A DNA stretch of 26,558 bases, taken from the NCBI GenBank assembly GCA_036506495.1, contig DASXRQ010000260.1, forward strand, positions 1-26,558, read 5' to 3'. Position numbers and translations under genes: made by a program. The DNA comes from DASXRC01 sp036506495 (GTDB lineage: Bacteria > Actinomycetota > Actinomycetes > Mycobacteriales > Micromonosporaceae). Of this stretch, positions 1-7,711 are shown in pieces. The first letter of the stretch is position 1. Each line of letters opens with the position of its first letter. The notes beneath the pieces are model-generated. The model was given only the letters and a program-made list of their open reading frames with translations, did no database searches and was not told where the DNA came from.

Positions 1-487
1 TGAACTTGCCGGCGAGGTAGTCGTCGGCGATGAGTCTTGCCAGCGGGATCACGTCGGCGAACGTCGGGCGATCGCCGAAGCCAGCGAAGTGGGCCTCCAT
101 CGGCACCCCCGCGCGACGCATGGCGTCGCGGCCCTTGCGCCCGACGGTGACGACCGCGAGGTCGCCCTTGTGCTCGGTGATCTCCCGGGCCGCATAGCGG
201 ATGGTGTTGGTGTTGAGTGGTCCGGCCAGGCCACGGTCCGTGGTGATCAGCACGATCAACCGCTTGCCGCCCTCGCGTTCCGCAAGGAGCGGGTGATCCT
301 CTCCGCTCAGGACGGTGGCGAGGTCAGCGAGCACCTCGTCGATCATGTCGCTGTACGGGCGCGCGGCGAGCGTCGAGTCCTGGGCACGCTTCAGCTTCGA
401 GGCCGCGACGAACTGCATCGCCCTCGTGATCTGCTTGATGTTGCGGACGGCGCCGATCCGGCGCCGAATGTCACGCTGGCTGGCCAC
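1..487 (-). CDS. atpG: ATP synthase F1 gamma subunit (3' end outside window)
   Basis: Central-stalk subunit of F1Fo ATP synthase, the rotating shaft inside the alpha3beta3 head. The first 162 codons are in the window and the rest runs off the left edge. The N-terminus reads VASQRDIRRRIGAVRNIKQI, then TRAMQFVAASKLKRAQ, the conserved N-terminal helix of gamma subunits, and further in LIVLITTDRGLAGPLN, the second family block. The start is GTG at 487, preceded by a strong GGAGGGG ribosome site; there is no ATG near it. It is the last gene of the atp run seen here and is separated from atpA by an unusually long 291-base gap filled with a repeat array. Family and start are secure; the C-terminus cannot be judged. 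Confidence 0.95.
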   Translation of the reverse strand, partial: MASQRDIRRRIGAVRNIKQITRAMQFVAASKLKRAQDSTLAARPYSDMIDEVLADLATVLSGEDHPLLAEREGGKRLIVLITTDRGLAGPLNTNTIRYAAREITEHKGDLAVVTVGRKGRDAMRRAGVPMEAHFAGFGDRPTFADVIPLARLIADDYLAGKF

Positions 488-523
488 GTGCGCCCCTCCG
501 TGGCTCAGTACGCCCCGTGGCCC

Positions 524-726
524 GTTGACTGCTAGTCAACGATGCGGGCGCGAAGTCGGACGTATCGCCATCCTCGTGCCGATCTGTTGACTGCCAGGCA
601 ACGAGACGAGCCTGAGGAACTACCCAGATGACGTTCGAGGGCGATTCGTAACCTGCCAGGCAACGAGTCTGCCGGCAGGAGCCCCGGGCAACCGCTTCGA
701 CCCCAAATCGTTGACTGGGGGTCAAC
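524..726. repeat. Four palindromic repeats at exact 62-bp pitch
   Basis: Four 17-base repeats begin at 524, 586, 648 and 710: GTTGACTGCTAGTCAAC, GTTGACTGCCAGGCAAC, GTAACCTGCCAGGCAAC and GTTGACTGGGGGTCAAC. Copies 1 and 4 have (near-)perfect inverted arms; copies 2 and 3 carry one and two arm mismatches and share CTGCCAGGCAACGAG. The step is 62 bases each time, leaving three 45-base spacers (541-585, 603-647, 665-709) with no evident similarity beyond a few bases next to the repeats. The array fills the noncoding gap between atpA and atpG and does not enter either gene. Each unit could form a short hairpin in RNA or a dimer-binding site in DNA. Function unknown. Confidence 0.85.
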
Positions 727-778
727 GCTACCGTCGGAGGAGGGATCGCGACCACAGTCACCGGGGCTTCGGTCATGC

Positions 779-2320
779 CTAGGCCAGGAACGACTTGCGG
801 AACTCGTCGACGGCGTCGTCGATCTGCTTCGCAAGCTCGTCGCTCAGCGCCTTCGTCTTGCCCAGCTCCTCGAGGATGCCGGGGTGCTCGGTCTCGAGGT
901 AGCGATAGAGCTGGGTCTCGAACTCCTTCACCCGTGGCGTCGGGATGTCGTCGACCTTGCCGGTCGTCGCCACGTACAGGATCGCCACCTGCTTCTCGAC
1001 CGGCAGCGGCTGGTACTGCGGCTGTTTGACGATCTCCGACAGCTTCTCGCCGCGGGTCAGCTGGTCGCGGGTCGCCTTGTCGAGGTCCGACGCGAACTGG
1101 GCGAACGCGGCGAGGGCGCGGTACTGGGCGAGGTCGAGCTTCAAGGGCGCCGCGACCTTCTTCATCGCCTTGGACTGCGCCGCGGACCCCACGCGCGACA
1201 CCGAGATGCCGACGTTCACGGCCGGGCGGACGCCGGCGTAGAACAGGTCGGCCTCGAGGAAGATCTGGCCGTCGGTGATCGAGATGACGTTGGTCGGGAT
1301 GAACGCCGAGATGTCGTTCGCCTTGGTCTCGATGATCGGCAGGCCAGTCATCGACCCGGAGCCCAGCTCGTCGGACAGCTTCGCGCAGCGCTCCAACAGG
1401 CGAGAGTGCAGGTAGAAGACGTCGCCGGGGTACGCCTCGCGGCCCGGCGGGCGGCGCAGCAGCAGCGACACCGAGCGGTACGCCTCGGCCTGCTTGCTCA
1501 GGTCGTCGAAGACGATGAGCACGTGCTTGCCCGCGTACATCCAGTGCTGGCCGATGGCCGATCCGCAGTACGGGGCCAGGTACTTGAAGCCGGCCGGGTC
1601 CGACGCGGGCGACGCGACGATGGTGGTGTACTCCATCGCGCCCTGCTCGTCGAGGATGCCCTTGACCGAGGCGATCGTTGAGGCCTTCTGGCCGATCGCC
1701 ACGTAGATGCAGCGCACCTGCTTCTTCGGGTCACCCGAGCGCCAGTTGTCGCGCTGGTTCAGGATCGTGTCGAGCGCGACCGTCGTCTTGCCGGTCTTGC
1801 GGTCGCCGATGATCAGCTGTCGCTGCCCGCGCCCGATCGGGGTCATCGAGTCGATGGCCTTGATGCCGGTCTGCAGCGCCTCCTTCACGGGCTGGCGCGC
1901 CATCACGTTGGGGGCCTGCAGCTCCAGCTCGCGGAAGCCCTCGTTCTCGACGTCGCCCAGCCCGTCGATCGGGGCGCCCAACGGGTCCACGACGCGGCCG
2001 AGGAACTTGTCGCCGATCGGGACCGAGAGCACCCGGCCGGTCCGCTTGACCTTCTGACCCTCGTCGATGCCCTGGAACGGCCCGAGGATCACGACGCCGA
2101 TCTCCCGGACGTCGAGGTTGAGCGCCACACCGAGCGTGCCGTCCTCGAACTCCAGCAGTTCGTTGGCCATCGTCGAGGGCAGGCCCTCGACATGCGCGAT
2201 GCCGTCACCGGCATCGGTGACGACGCCGACCTCCTCGCGGGAGATGTCCGGCGTGTACGACGAGACGTAGCGCTCCAGCGCGTCGCGGATCTCGTCCGAC
2301 GAGATGGTCAGCTCGGCCAT
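779..2320 (-). CDS. atpA: ATP synthase F1 alpha subunit
   Basis: Non-catalytic nucleotide-binding subunit of the F1 head, alternating with beta. The 513-residue protein has the N-terminal beta-barrel, then the Walker A loop GDRKTGKT at about residues 172-179, the conserved block YVAIGQKAS, VLIVFDDLSKQAEAYR (Walker B), and VGISVSRVGSAAQ, whose arginine inserts into the neighbouring catalytic site. The ATG at 2320 (MAELTISSDEIR) is preceded by AGAGGAAG at good spacing; a TTG two codons upstream is in frame but sits inside the ribosome-site spacing and is less likely. It follows atpH by about 50 bases. The stop is TAG, 52 bases from the last repeat of the atpA-atpG array. Confidence 0.97.
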   Translation of the reverse strand: MAELTISSDEIRDALERYVSSYTPDISREEVGVVTDAGDGIAHVEGLPSTMANELLEFEDGTLGVALNLDVREIGVVILGPFQGIDEGQKVKRTGRVLSVPIGDKFLGRVVDPLGAPIDGLGDVENEGFRELELQAPNVMARQPVKEALQTGIKAIDSMTPIGRGQRQLIIGDRKTGKTTVALDTILNQRDNWRSGDPKKQVRCIYVAIGQKASTIASVKGILDEQGAMEYTTIVASPASDPAGFKYLAPYCGSAIGQHWMYAGKHVLIVFDDLSKQAEAYRSVSLLLRRPPGREAYPGDVFYLHSRLLERCAKLSDELGSGSMTGLPIIETKANDISAFIPTNVISITDGQIFLEADLFYAGVRPAVNVGISVSRVGSAAQSKAMKKVAAPLKLDLAQYRALAAFAQFASDLDKATRDQLTRGEKLSEIVKQPQYQPLPVEKQVAILYVATTGKVDDIPTPRVKEFETQLYRYLETEHPGILEELGKTKALSDELAKQIDDAVDEFRKSFLA

Positions 2321-2372
2321 CCTCAACTTCCTCTGCTCGGCGTCGTTGTGACGAAGTCTTTGCGGTCCAGCG

Positions 2373-3197
2373 TCAGCGCTCGACCAGCGCGTGGCGGGTG
2401 TCGATGAGCCGGCGCAGGACCGTCCCGTCGTACAGGTCCGACCCGATCAGCACGCTCACCCCGCCGAGGACCTCGGGGTCCACGGTCAGCTTGATGGTGA
2501 CCTCCCGACCGTACAGTTCGGACAGCGTCGATCCCAAGCGGCGCTCCTCCTCCTCCGTGAGCGGGGTGGCCACGGTGACGTATGCCACCTGCCGGTCCCG
2601 GCGTTCGGCGGCGGTCTCCACCAACCGGGTCAGCGACGCGGCGAACCCGCGGCCGCCGTACCCCTGCACCGAGATCTCGGCGAGGCGGATGGTGACCGGT
2701 CGGGCCTTGCCCTCCAGCAGCGCGTGGACGAGGTCCGCCCGGCGCCGCGGCGGCTCGGCGGGATCTCCGATGATCGCCGCCAGCCGCGTATCGCCGTCGA
2801 CGACCTGCCCGAACCGGAACAGCTCGTCCTCGACGTCGGCCAACTCGCCGGCGCGGTCCGCCGACGCGAGCAGCGCCTCCACGCCGAGCCGCTCGGTCGC
2901 GTCGAGCAGCTCGTTCGAGGAGGACCAGCGACCCGTGACCAGGCTGGCGACCAGGTCGGTGGCCGTAGCGCTGGCCTTGCCCTCGAGCAGGCCGCGCAGG
3001 AGATTCGCGCGGTCTTCGCCGGTCCGGGCGGGGTCGGACAGCGCGCGCCGCAGCCGGGGCTGCCTCTCAAGCAGCGCGCCGACCGTGAGGATCTCGTCGC
3101 CCACGGCCACCAACGCCGTCGGCTCGGCCTCGCGGGCGTACGCCTCGAGGCGGTCCGCGGCCGCGGCGTACGACTCCCGGCTCTCGAGAGCGGCCAT
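2373..3197 (-). CDS. atpH: ATP synthase F1 delta subunit
   Basis: Peripheral-stalk subunit that ties the b subunits to the top of the F1 head. The 274-residue protein is longer than the roughly 180 residues of enterobacterial delta, as is common in actinobacteria, which carry an extra N-terminal portion (here MAALESRESYAAAADRLEAY). The C-terminal part has the OSCP/delta signature: tandem segments around VATPLTEEEERRL, LYGREVTIKLTVDPEVLGGV and GSDLYDGTVLRRL. Its ATG overlaps the atpF stop by one base (TGATG at 3195-3199), so the two are translationally coupled. It is not fused to b, unlike the b-delta fusion of mycobacteria. Confidence 0.95.
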   Translation of the reverse strand: MAALESRESYAAAADRLEAYAREAEPTALVAVGDEILTVGALLERQPRLRRALSDPARTGEDRANLLRGLLEGKASATATDLVASLVTGRWSSSNELLDATERLGVEALLASADRAGELADVEDELFRFGQVVDGDTRLAAIIGDPAEPPRRRADLVHALLEGKARPVTIRLAEISVQGYGGRGFAASLTRLVETAAERRDRQVAYVTVATPLTEEEERRLGSTLSELYGREVTIKLTVDPEVLGGVSVLIGSDLYDGTVLRRLIDTRHALVER

Positions 3198-3721
3198 CAG
3201 CGGGCTCCCGCGGCCTCGAGATCGGCGAGGAACCGCTCGACGGTGCCCTTGCGGCGGGCCTCGTCGGCCAGCGACTCACCCACGATCCTGCTCGCCAGGT
3301 CGACGGCGAGCGTGCCCATCTCGGTGCGCAGCTGGCGCACGATGGTCTGCCGCTCCGCGGTGAGCTGGTCCCTGCCGGCCGCGACAATCCGATCCTGCTC
3401 CTCGCGGGCCCTGGCCAGGAGGTCCTGCCGGATGCCCTCGGCGTCGGCCCGAGCCTCGTCGCGGATGCGCGCCGCCTCGGTGCGCGCCTCGGCGAGCTGG
3501 GCCCGGTACTGCTCCAGCAGCTGGTTCGCCTCGGCCTGCGCGGCCTCGGCCCGCTGGATGCCACCCTCGATCGCCTCGACCCGGGCTTGGAACGTCTGCT
3601 CCATCCTCGGGAAGACGAACTTGATCAGCGCGTAGCAGAGGATGCCGAACGCGATCGCCCCGATGACCATCTCCTGCCAGATCGGCACGATCGGGTTGTG
3701 CTCGGCGGCCAGGTACTCCAT
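3197..3721 (-). CDS. atpF: ATP synthase Fo subunit b
   Basis: Membrane-anchored stator stalk, which works as a dimer. The 174-residue protein has a single N-terminal transmembrane helix (about residues 18-37, MVIGAIAFGILCYALIKFVF). A long charged helix follows, rich in Ala, Glu, Arg and Gln (RVEAIEGGIQRAEAAQAEAN onward), predicted to form the right-handed coiled coil of the stalk. A C-terminal block, MGTLAVDLASRIVGESL, is the delta-binding end. It lies between atpE and atpH in the standard order. A GAGG-type ribosome site precedes the ATG at 3721. Confidence 0.95.
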   Translation of the reverse strand: MEYLAAEHNPIVPIWQEMVIGAIAFGILCYALIKFVFPRMEQTFQARVEAIEGGIQRAEAAQAEANQLLEQYRAQLAEARTEAARIRDEARADAEGIRQDLLARAREEQDRIVAAGRDQLTAERQTIVRQLRTEMGTLAVDLASRIVGESLADEARRKGTVERFLADLEAAGAR

Positions 3722-3748
3722 GCGAACCTCCGTCGCGAGGGGTGGGGC

Positions 3749-3970
3749 TTAGCTGAAGACGAAGCCGAACGCGATGCCCAGCAGGGCCAACGCCTCGACG
3801 ACCGCGAAGCCGATCCAGACGAACGGCAGCGTCATCTGCGACGACTCCGGTTGCCGGGCGGTCGACTGGATGTACGAGGCGAAGATCAGGCCCACGCCTA
3901 TGCCCGGGCCGATGGCGGCCAGGCCGTAACCGATGGCGCTGAGACTGCCGGTGACTGCGGCGAGATCCAT
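3749..3970 (-). CDS. atpE: ATP synthase Fo subunit c (proteolipid)
   Basis: The ring subunit that carries protons across the membrane. The 73-residue protein is a hairpin of two transmembrane helices joined by the polar loop ARQPE (residues 38-42). The first helix has the Gly-rich packing motif GPGIGVG (21-27) and the second carries the essential carboxylate E59 in WIGFAVVEALALLG. The context near E59 is that of proton-driven rings; I see no sodium-site residues, though this was judged by eye. The start is ATG at 3970 with AGGAGG just upstream. It is spaced 27 bases from atpF. Confidence 0.97.
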   Translation of the reverse strand: MDLAAVTGSLSAIGYGLAAIGPGIGVGLIFASYIQSTARQPESSQMTLPFVWIGFAVVEALALLGIAFGFVFS

Positions 3971-4034
3971 GGGTGAGGTCCTCCTGGTTATCGCGCGTGA
4001 CCTTCACGCGGGAAGCTGGATGGGGTGGGCAACA

Positions 4035-4829
4035 TCAGTGCTCCTCGGCGAGGGCGCCCTGGACGTAGCTCGCGGTCAGCACGACGAACACGTAGGCCTG
4101 CAGAACGATCACCAGCGCCTCGAGGAACGTCAGCGCGACGGCCATCACCCAGGACAGCAGTGAGATCGGGAACAGCAGCGCGTTCGCGTTGAGCATCACG
4201 AACCCACCTAGCGAGAACACGAGCAGGATCACGTGGCCGGCGAACATGTTGGCGAAGAGCCGCAGCGCGAGCGTGAACGGCCGGAAGATGAACGTCGACG
4301 CGAACTCGATCGGAACCAGGATCGGCAGGATGAACCACGGCGCGGGCGGGAGCAGTGCGTGTTTGAAGTAGCCGCCGAAACCATGCTTGCGTACGCCGAC
4401 CCAGATGAACATGACCCAGCTGATGATGGCCAACACGGTGGGGAACGCGATGTGTGACGTCGGGGGGAGCTGGATGCCGGGGATGATGCCGAACAGGTTG
4501 GTCAGCAGGATGAAGCAGAACAGCGTCGTGAAGTACGGCGCGAACCGCACGCCCTCGTGGCCGATCAGTTCGACCGCGATGTTGTTCCGGCCGAAGCCGT
4601 AGATCGACTCCGCGATCCACTGGCGCTTCGTGGGCACGAGCTTCGGGTCGCGGTACGCCCAGAGGAAGTAGATGATCAGCAACCCGACGGCGAGGAAGAC
4701 CAGGACCGTGACCTTGGTGATCCAGATGTTGTCCCCGCCCCAGGGCACGATGCTGGGCAGGTAGAAATCATCCACCTCGGGCGGAAACGGGATGTCGCTC
4801 CGCGGTAGAGCGATCGCCTGTCCGAGCAC
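4035..4829 (-). CDS. atpB: ATP synthase Fo subunit a
   Basis: Stator subunit forming the two proton half-channels against the c-ring. The 264-residue polytopic protein contains the family signature LALRLFANMFAGH with the essential arginine at R190, and a C-terminal helix LTFLEALVIVLQAYVFVVLT. An earlier conserved helix is FTTLFCFILLTNLFGIIPG. The start is GTG at 4829 (VLGQAIALPRSDIPFPP) behind GGAAGGGA; no ATG fits better. It is preceded by the small AtpZ-like gene (15 bases apart) and followed by atpE (64 bases). Confidence 0.96.
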   Translation of the reverse strand: MLGQAIALPRSDIPFPPEVDDFYLPSIVPWGGDNIWITKVTVLVFLAVGLLIIYFLWAYRDPKLVPTKRQWIAESIYGFGRNNIAVELIGHEGVRFAPYFTTLFCFILLTNLFGIIPGIQLPPTSHIAFPTVLAIISWVMFIWVGVRKHGFGGYFKHALLPPAPWFILPILVPIEFASTFIFRPFTLALRLFANMFAGHVILLVFSLGGFVMLNANALLFPISLLSWVMAVALTFLEALVIVLQAYVFVVLTASYVQGALAEEH

Positions 4830-4844
4830 GCGTCCCTTCCCTCG

Positions 4845-5090
4845 CTAGGTGCCGAGCCGGCGCGCGACGAGGTAGACGCCACCGGCGGCGCCGACCACCA
4901 CGCCGATCCCGGTGGCGATGCCCCCGGTGTCGAGCCAACGGTCGACCAGCCAACCGATGAATCCCCATGCCGCCATGCCACCGAGCAGGTAGGCGAGGGC
5001 GGTCCAGCCCTGTCCCGCACCGGTCGGGGAGTCGTCCGGGCGGCCAGGTTGCTTGGGGGTTTGGTCACCGGCCATGACGCGGCGAACCAT
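4845..5090 (-). CDS. Small AtpZ/AtpI-family membrane protein heading the atp operon
   Basis: About 81 residues: a polar Pro/Gly/Asp-rich N-terminus, then two hydrophobic segments (ALAYLLGGMAAWGFIGWLVD and GIATGIGVVVGAAGGVYLVA) ending in RRLGT. The pattern QGW..YLLGGM..WGFIGWLVDRWL is that of the short AtpZ/AtpI proteins found before atpB in many bacteria, linked to Mg or Ca transport and to c-ring assembly in other systems; a precise role here is inference. The start is uncertain: ATG at 5090 is used here, ATG at 5075 and GTG at 5120 are alternatives, and none has a good ribosome site. The stop is 15 bases from atpB, so it is co-transcribed. Confidence 0.72.
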   Translation of the reverse strand: MVRRVMAGDQTPKQPGRPDDSPTGAGQGWTALAYLLGGMAAWGFIGWLVDRWLDTGGIATGIGVVVGAAGGVYLVARRLGT

Positions 5091-5357
5091 ATCAGTCGGC
5101 CGATCCCGCGCAGAAGTCACCCCCCACGCACTGGAGGCGGTGCGCGGGCGCCGCGGGAAGCCGACGGCGTTACAGGCTACTCCCGGTCATCCGCGCTCTG
5201 TCCAGACGCATTTCGGACAGTTTTGCGCACGCCAGCCCCCGCCCACGGGCCGATCTAGGGCGAATTCTGGTCAGTTGATCTCCGATCACCAGAATTCGCC
5301 CTAGATCGACCGCGCAGGATCGACCGCGCAGGATCCCGGCACGATACGGCCGCAAGG
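5091..5357. other. 267-bp gap between atpI and the atp operon
   Basis: Noncoding as far as I can see. It probably holds the main promoter of the atp operon, read leftward. Contents: a small inverted repeat CTGTCC/GGACAG (5198-5203 and 5215-5220) followed by TTTT on the plus strand; the 58-base palindrome at 5251-5308 (separate entry); and a perfect 14-base tandem duplication GATCGACCGCGCAG at 5304-5317 and 5318-5331, whose first copy overlaps the end of the palindrome. I could not pick a convincing -35/-10 pair by eye. Confidence 0.6.
5251..5308 (-). repeat. 58-bp dispersed palindrome, copy A
   Basis: Perfect 21-bp inverted arms (5251-5271 and 5288-5308; core TAGGGCGAATTCTGGT) flank a 16-base centre. 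The reverse complement of this copy aligns without gaps to copy B at 12507-12564 with 52 of 58 identical bases, so this copy is listed on the minus strand. It lies between the coupled glyA-atpI pair and the atp operon. As RNA it would make a long stable hairpin, so it could act as a terminator, an mRNA-end stabiliser or simply be a REP-like repeat. Confidence 0.85.
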
Positions 5358-5795
5358 TCAGTCGTCGCGCGCCTCGGCCGGCGGGCGGTACGCCAGTCGC
5401 GGCGGGTTGCGGACGACCCAGATGATCTGCGTCGCCGTCCACGCGACCACGCCGGCCACGACGCCGAGGCCGAGCGGCACGAGGCCGTCCCAGCCGCTGG
5501 CGGCGACCGCGGCCATCACGACGCCGATCACCGTGAACTTCACCGCGTACGCCGTCATCCCGACCGGCAGCACGAGGGCTGGGCGGACCGCGTCCGCCCA
5601 CGCGATCAGCAGCGTGGAGATCAGATAGCTGGCGGTCACGATCCCGACCCCGAGCGCCGCTCCGACCGCGCCGGCGCCATCGCGCAGCACGCCGCCGAGC
5701 AGCGCCGCCGCCACGATCAGCACGCCGGAGACCGTGAGGAGCAGCGGCAGGTGCCGCAGGCGCCAGCCGCGGTCCTCGTCGCCGGTCGCCGTCAT
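5358..5795 (-). CDS. atpI: AtpI-like four-helix membrane protein
   Basis: The 145-residue integral membrane protein has four predicted transmembrane helices: LPLLLTVSGVLIVAAALLGG, AALGVGIVTASYLISTLLIA, PVGMTAYAVKFTVIGVVMAA and VPLGLGVVAGVVAWTATQII. A short Arg/Pro-rich cytoplasmic tail follows. Position just upstream of the atp operon and the helix pattern match the actinobacterial ATP synthase protein I (SCO5366-like position in Streptomyces). The ATG overlaps the glyA stop by four bases (ATGA, 5792-5795), so it is translated with glyA, while a 267-base gap separates it from the atp genes. Function as an assembly or accessory factor is inferred from family and place. Confidence 0.75.
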   Translation of the reverse strand: MTATGDEDRGWRLRHLPLLLTVSGVLIVAAALLGGVLRDGAGAVGAALGVGIVTASYLISTLLIAWADAVRPALVLPVGMTAYAVKFTVIGVVMAAVAASGWDGLVPLGLGVVAGVVAWTATQIIWVVRNPPRLAYRPPAEARDD

Positions 5796-7069
5796 CGGGG
5801 GTACGCCGGGAAGTTGGCGACCAGCTCGGCGACCTCGTCACGCAGCTCCCGGACGCGGTCGTCGCCGCCCGGCGCCGCCGGCGGGGAGGAACGTACGGCG
5901 CGGGCGATCAGCGACGAGACCTGGCGCATCTCCGCCTCGCGCATGCCCTGGGTGGTGACGCTCGGCGTGCCCACCCGGATGCCCGAAGCGATCATGGGCT
6001 TCTGTGGGTCGTACGGGATCGCGTTCTTATTCAGCGTGATCTTGGCGGCGTCGCACAGCTCCTCGGCCTCGCGGCCGGTGACGCCGACGTCGCGGAGGTC
6101 GATCAGCGCCAGGTGGGTGTCGGTGCCGCCGGAGACCGGGCGCATCCCCTCGGCGGCCAGCCCGGCGGCGAGCGCCTTGGCGTTCGCGATGACCTGCCGG
6201 GCGTACGCGGCGTACTCCGGCGTCGCCGCCTCCCGGAGCGCGACCGCCTTCGCCGCGATCGCGTGCATCAGCGGGCCACCCTGGGTGAACGGGAAGACCG
6301 CCTTGTCGATCCGCTGGGCCAGCTCGCGCCGGCACAGGATCATGCCACCGCGCGGGCCGCGCAGGACCTTGTGGGTGGTGAAGCACACGACGTCCGCGTA
6401 CGGGACCGGCGACGGGATCGCGCCGCCGGCGACCAGCCCGATGAAGTGCGCCGCGTCGACCATCAGGTACGCGCCGACCTCGTCCGCGATCTCGCGGAAC
6501 CGCGCAAAATCGATCAGCCGGGGGTACGCCGTCGCGCCGCAAATGATCATCTTCGGACGGTGCGCCAGGGCGAGGTCGCGCACCTCGTCGTAGTCGATCA
6601 GCTCGGTGTCGGCGCGGACCGTGTAACCGACCGTGCCGAACCACTTCCCCGAGAAGTTGACCTTGCTGCCGTGCGTCAGGTGGCCGCCGTGCGGCAGGTC
6701 CATCGCGAGCACGGTGTCGCCCGGCTGCAGCAGCGCGGCGTACGCGGCGAGGTTCGCGCTCGCGCCGCTGTGCGGCTGGAGGTTCGCGTGCTCGGCGCCG
6801 AACAGCTCCGTCGCCCGGCCGATGCCGATCTCCTCGGCCCGGTCGACCTCACCGCAGCCGCCGTAGTACCGCTTGCCGGGGTACCCCTCCGCGTATTTGT
6901 TCGTCAGCGTCGAGCCGAGCGCGGCCAGGACCGCGGGCGAGGTCAGGTTCTCGCTGGCGATGAGCTGGAGGCCGCCGCGCAGCCGGTCAAGCTCGCCGAG
7001 GACCACCGACGCGATCTCGGGATCGGTCGCCTTGAGCTCGTCGAAGTCCGGCCCCCAGTATGTGCTCAC
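5792..7069 (-). CDS. glyA: Serine hydroxymethyltransferase
   Basis: Pyridoxal-phosphate enzyme that converts serine and tetrahydrofolate to glycine and 5,10-methylene-tetrahydrofolate, the main one-carbon source. The 425-residue protein shows the N-terminal block LQLIASENLTSPAVL, then NKYAEGYPGKRYYGGC, the cofactor-binding SGASAN, the segment VDAAHFIGLVAGG and the Schiff-base lysine K234 in FTTHKVLRGPRGG. Length and motifs are standard. The start is GTG at 7069 (VSTYWGPDF) directly behind GGGAGGAGG; no ATG fits. It is coupled to atpI by an ATGA overlap and follows the phosphatase gene by 45 bases. Confidence 0.96.
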   Translation of the reverse strand: MSTYWGPDFDELKATDPEIASVVLGELDRLRGGLQLIASENLTSPAVLAALGSTLTNKYAEGYPGKRYYGGCGEVDRAEEIGIGRATELFGAEHANLQPHSGASANLAAYAALLQPGDTVLAMDLPHGGHLTHGSKVNFSGKWFGTVGYTVRADTELIDYDEVRDLALAHRPKMIICGATAYPRLIDFARFREIADEVGAYLMVDAAHFIGLVAGGAIPSPVPYADVVCFTTHKVLRGPRGGMILCRRELAQRIDKAVFPFTQGGPLMHAIAAKAVALREAATPEYAAYARQVIANAKALAAGLAAEGMRPVSGGTDTHLALIDLRDVGVTGREAEELCDAAKITLNKNAIPYDPQKPMIASGIRVGTPSVTTQGMREAEMRQVSSLIARAVRSSPPAAPGGDDRVRELRDEVAELVANFPAYPR

Positions 7070-7114
7070 TGCCTCCTCCCCTCCCCGACGTCGGCCCCAG
7101 CGTCCGCCCCATCG

Positions 7115-7711
7115 TCAGGCCGCGAGCAACAACGCCGCGAACGGGCGTACCGTCTCCTCGATCTCGTCCGCGACGCGGCTGAAGCACTGGTCGCCGCGGC
7201 CCCACGGGTCGTCCAGGTCATCGTCGGGCCGCGGCGGCGCGCCGCCGCGGACGGCGTCGGCGGCCTCGACGATCGCCACGCCCCGGGCGTACGCATCGTC
7301 GGGCGACAGTCCGGCCGGTGGCAGCGCGCCGGCGTCGATCGCCGACAGCAGCCGACCGAACTCGCCGAGCACGAACGTGCGGGCGACCGCGTCGGGGCGC
7401 AGCGACGCCACGTACGACTGCTGGTCAGCCGTCGCGGTGAGCACCAGATCAGCCGCCTCGATGTGTTCCGAGCGCAACCGGCGGGCGGCGAAGCCGGTCG
7501 GGTCCCCGCCGTGGGCGCGCACCTGGCGGGCCGCCGGCGGGTTCATCGGCTCACCCTGGTGCCAGCCACCGGTCCCAGCGCTCTGGCTGTGCATCAGGTC
7601 GTCGGCCTTGTCGCCAACGAGATCCCGCGCCGCGAGTACGAGCAGCCGCTCCGCCATGGGCGAGCGGCAGATGTTGCCCATGCAGACATGCAGGACGGTG
7701 AATGGCGGCAC
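7115..7711 (-). CDS. Low-molecular-weight protein-tyrosine-phosphatase family protein
   Basis: The 198-residue protein has the family loop CX5R with the following serine near its N-terminus (VCMGNICRSPMAER: C10, R16, S17), which forms the phosphate-binding cradle and the cysteine nucleophile. The general-acid aspartate is probably in DDLDDPWGRG (about residues 164-173). Arginine- or tyrosine-phosphatase and arsenate-reductase activities occur in this family, so substrate is not assigned. The start is GTG at 7711, overlapping the sua5 stop by one base (TAGTG), so it is translated with sua5. It is longer than the roughly 155 residues of many members, mostly through the segment before the acid loop. 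Confidence 0.88.
   Translation of the reverse strand: MPPFTVLHVCMGNICRSPMAERLLVLAARDLVGDKADDLMHSQSAGTGGWHQGEPMNPPAARQVRAHGGDPTGFAARRLRSEHIEAADLVLTATADQQSYVASLRPDAVARTFVLGEFGRLLSAIDAGALPPAGLSPDDAYARGVAIVEAADAVRGGAPPRPDDDLDDPWGRGDQCFSRVADEIEETVRPFAALLLAA

Noticed and set aside
524..726. True CRISPR array
   Set aside because: The repeats are 17 bases and diverge from each other, the spacers are 45 bases, only four copies exist and no cas gene is in the window. Reported as a repeat array instead.
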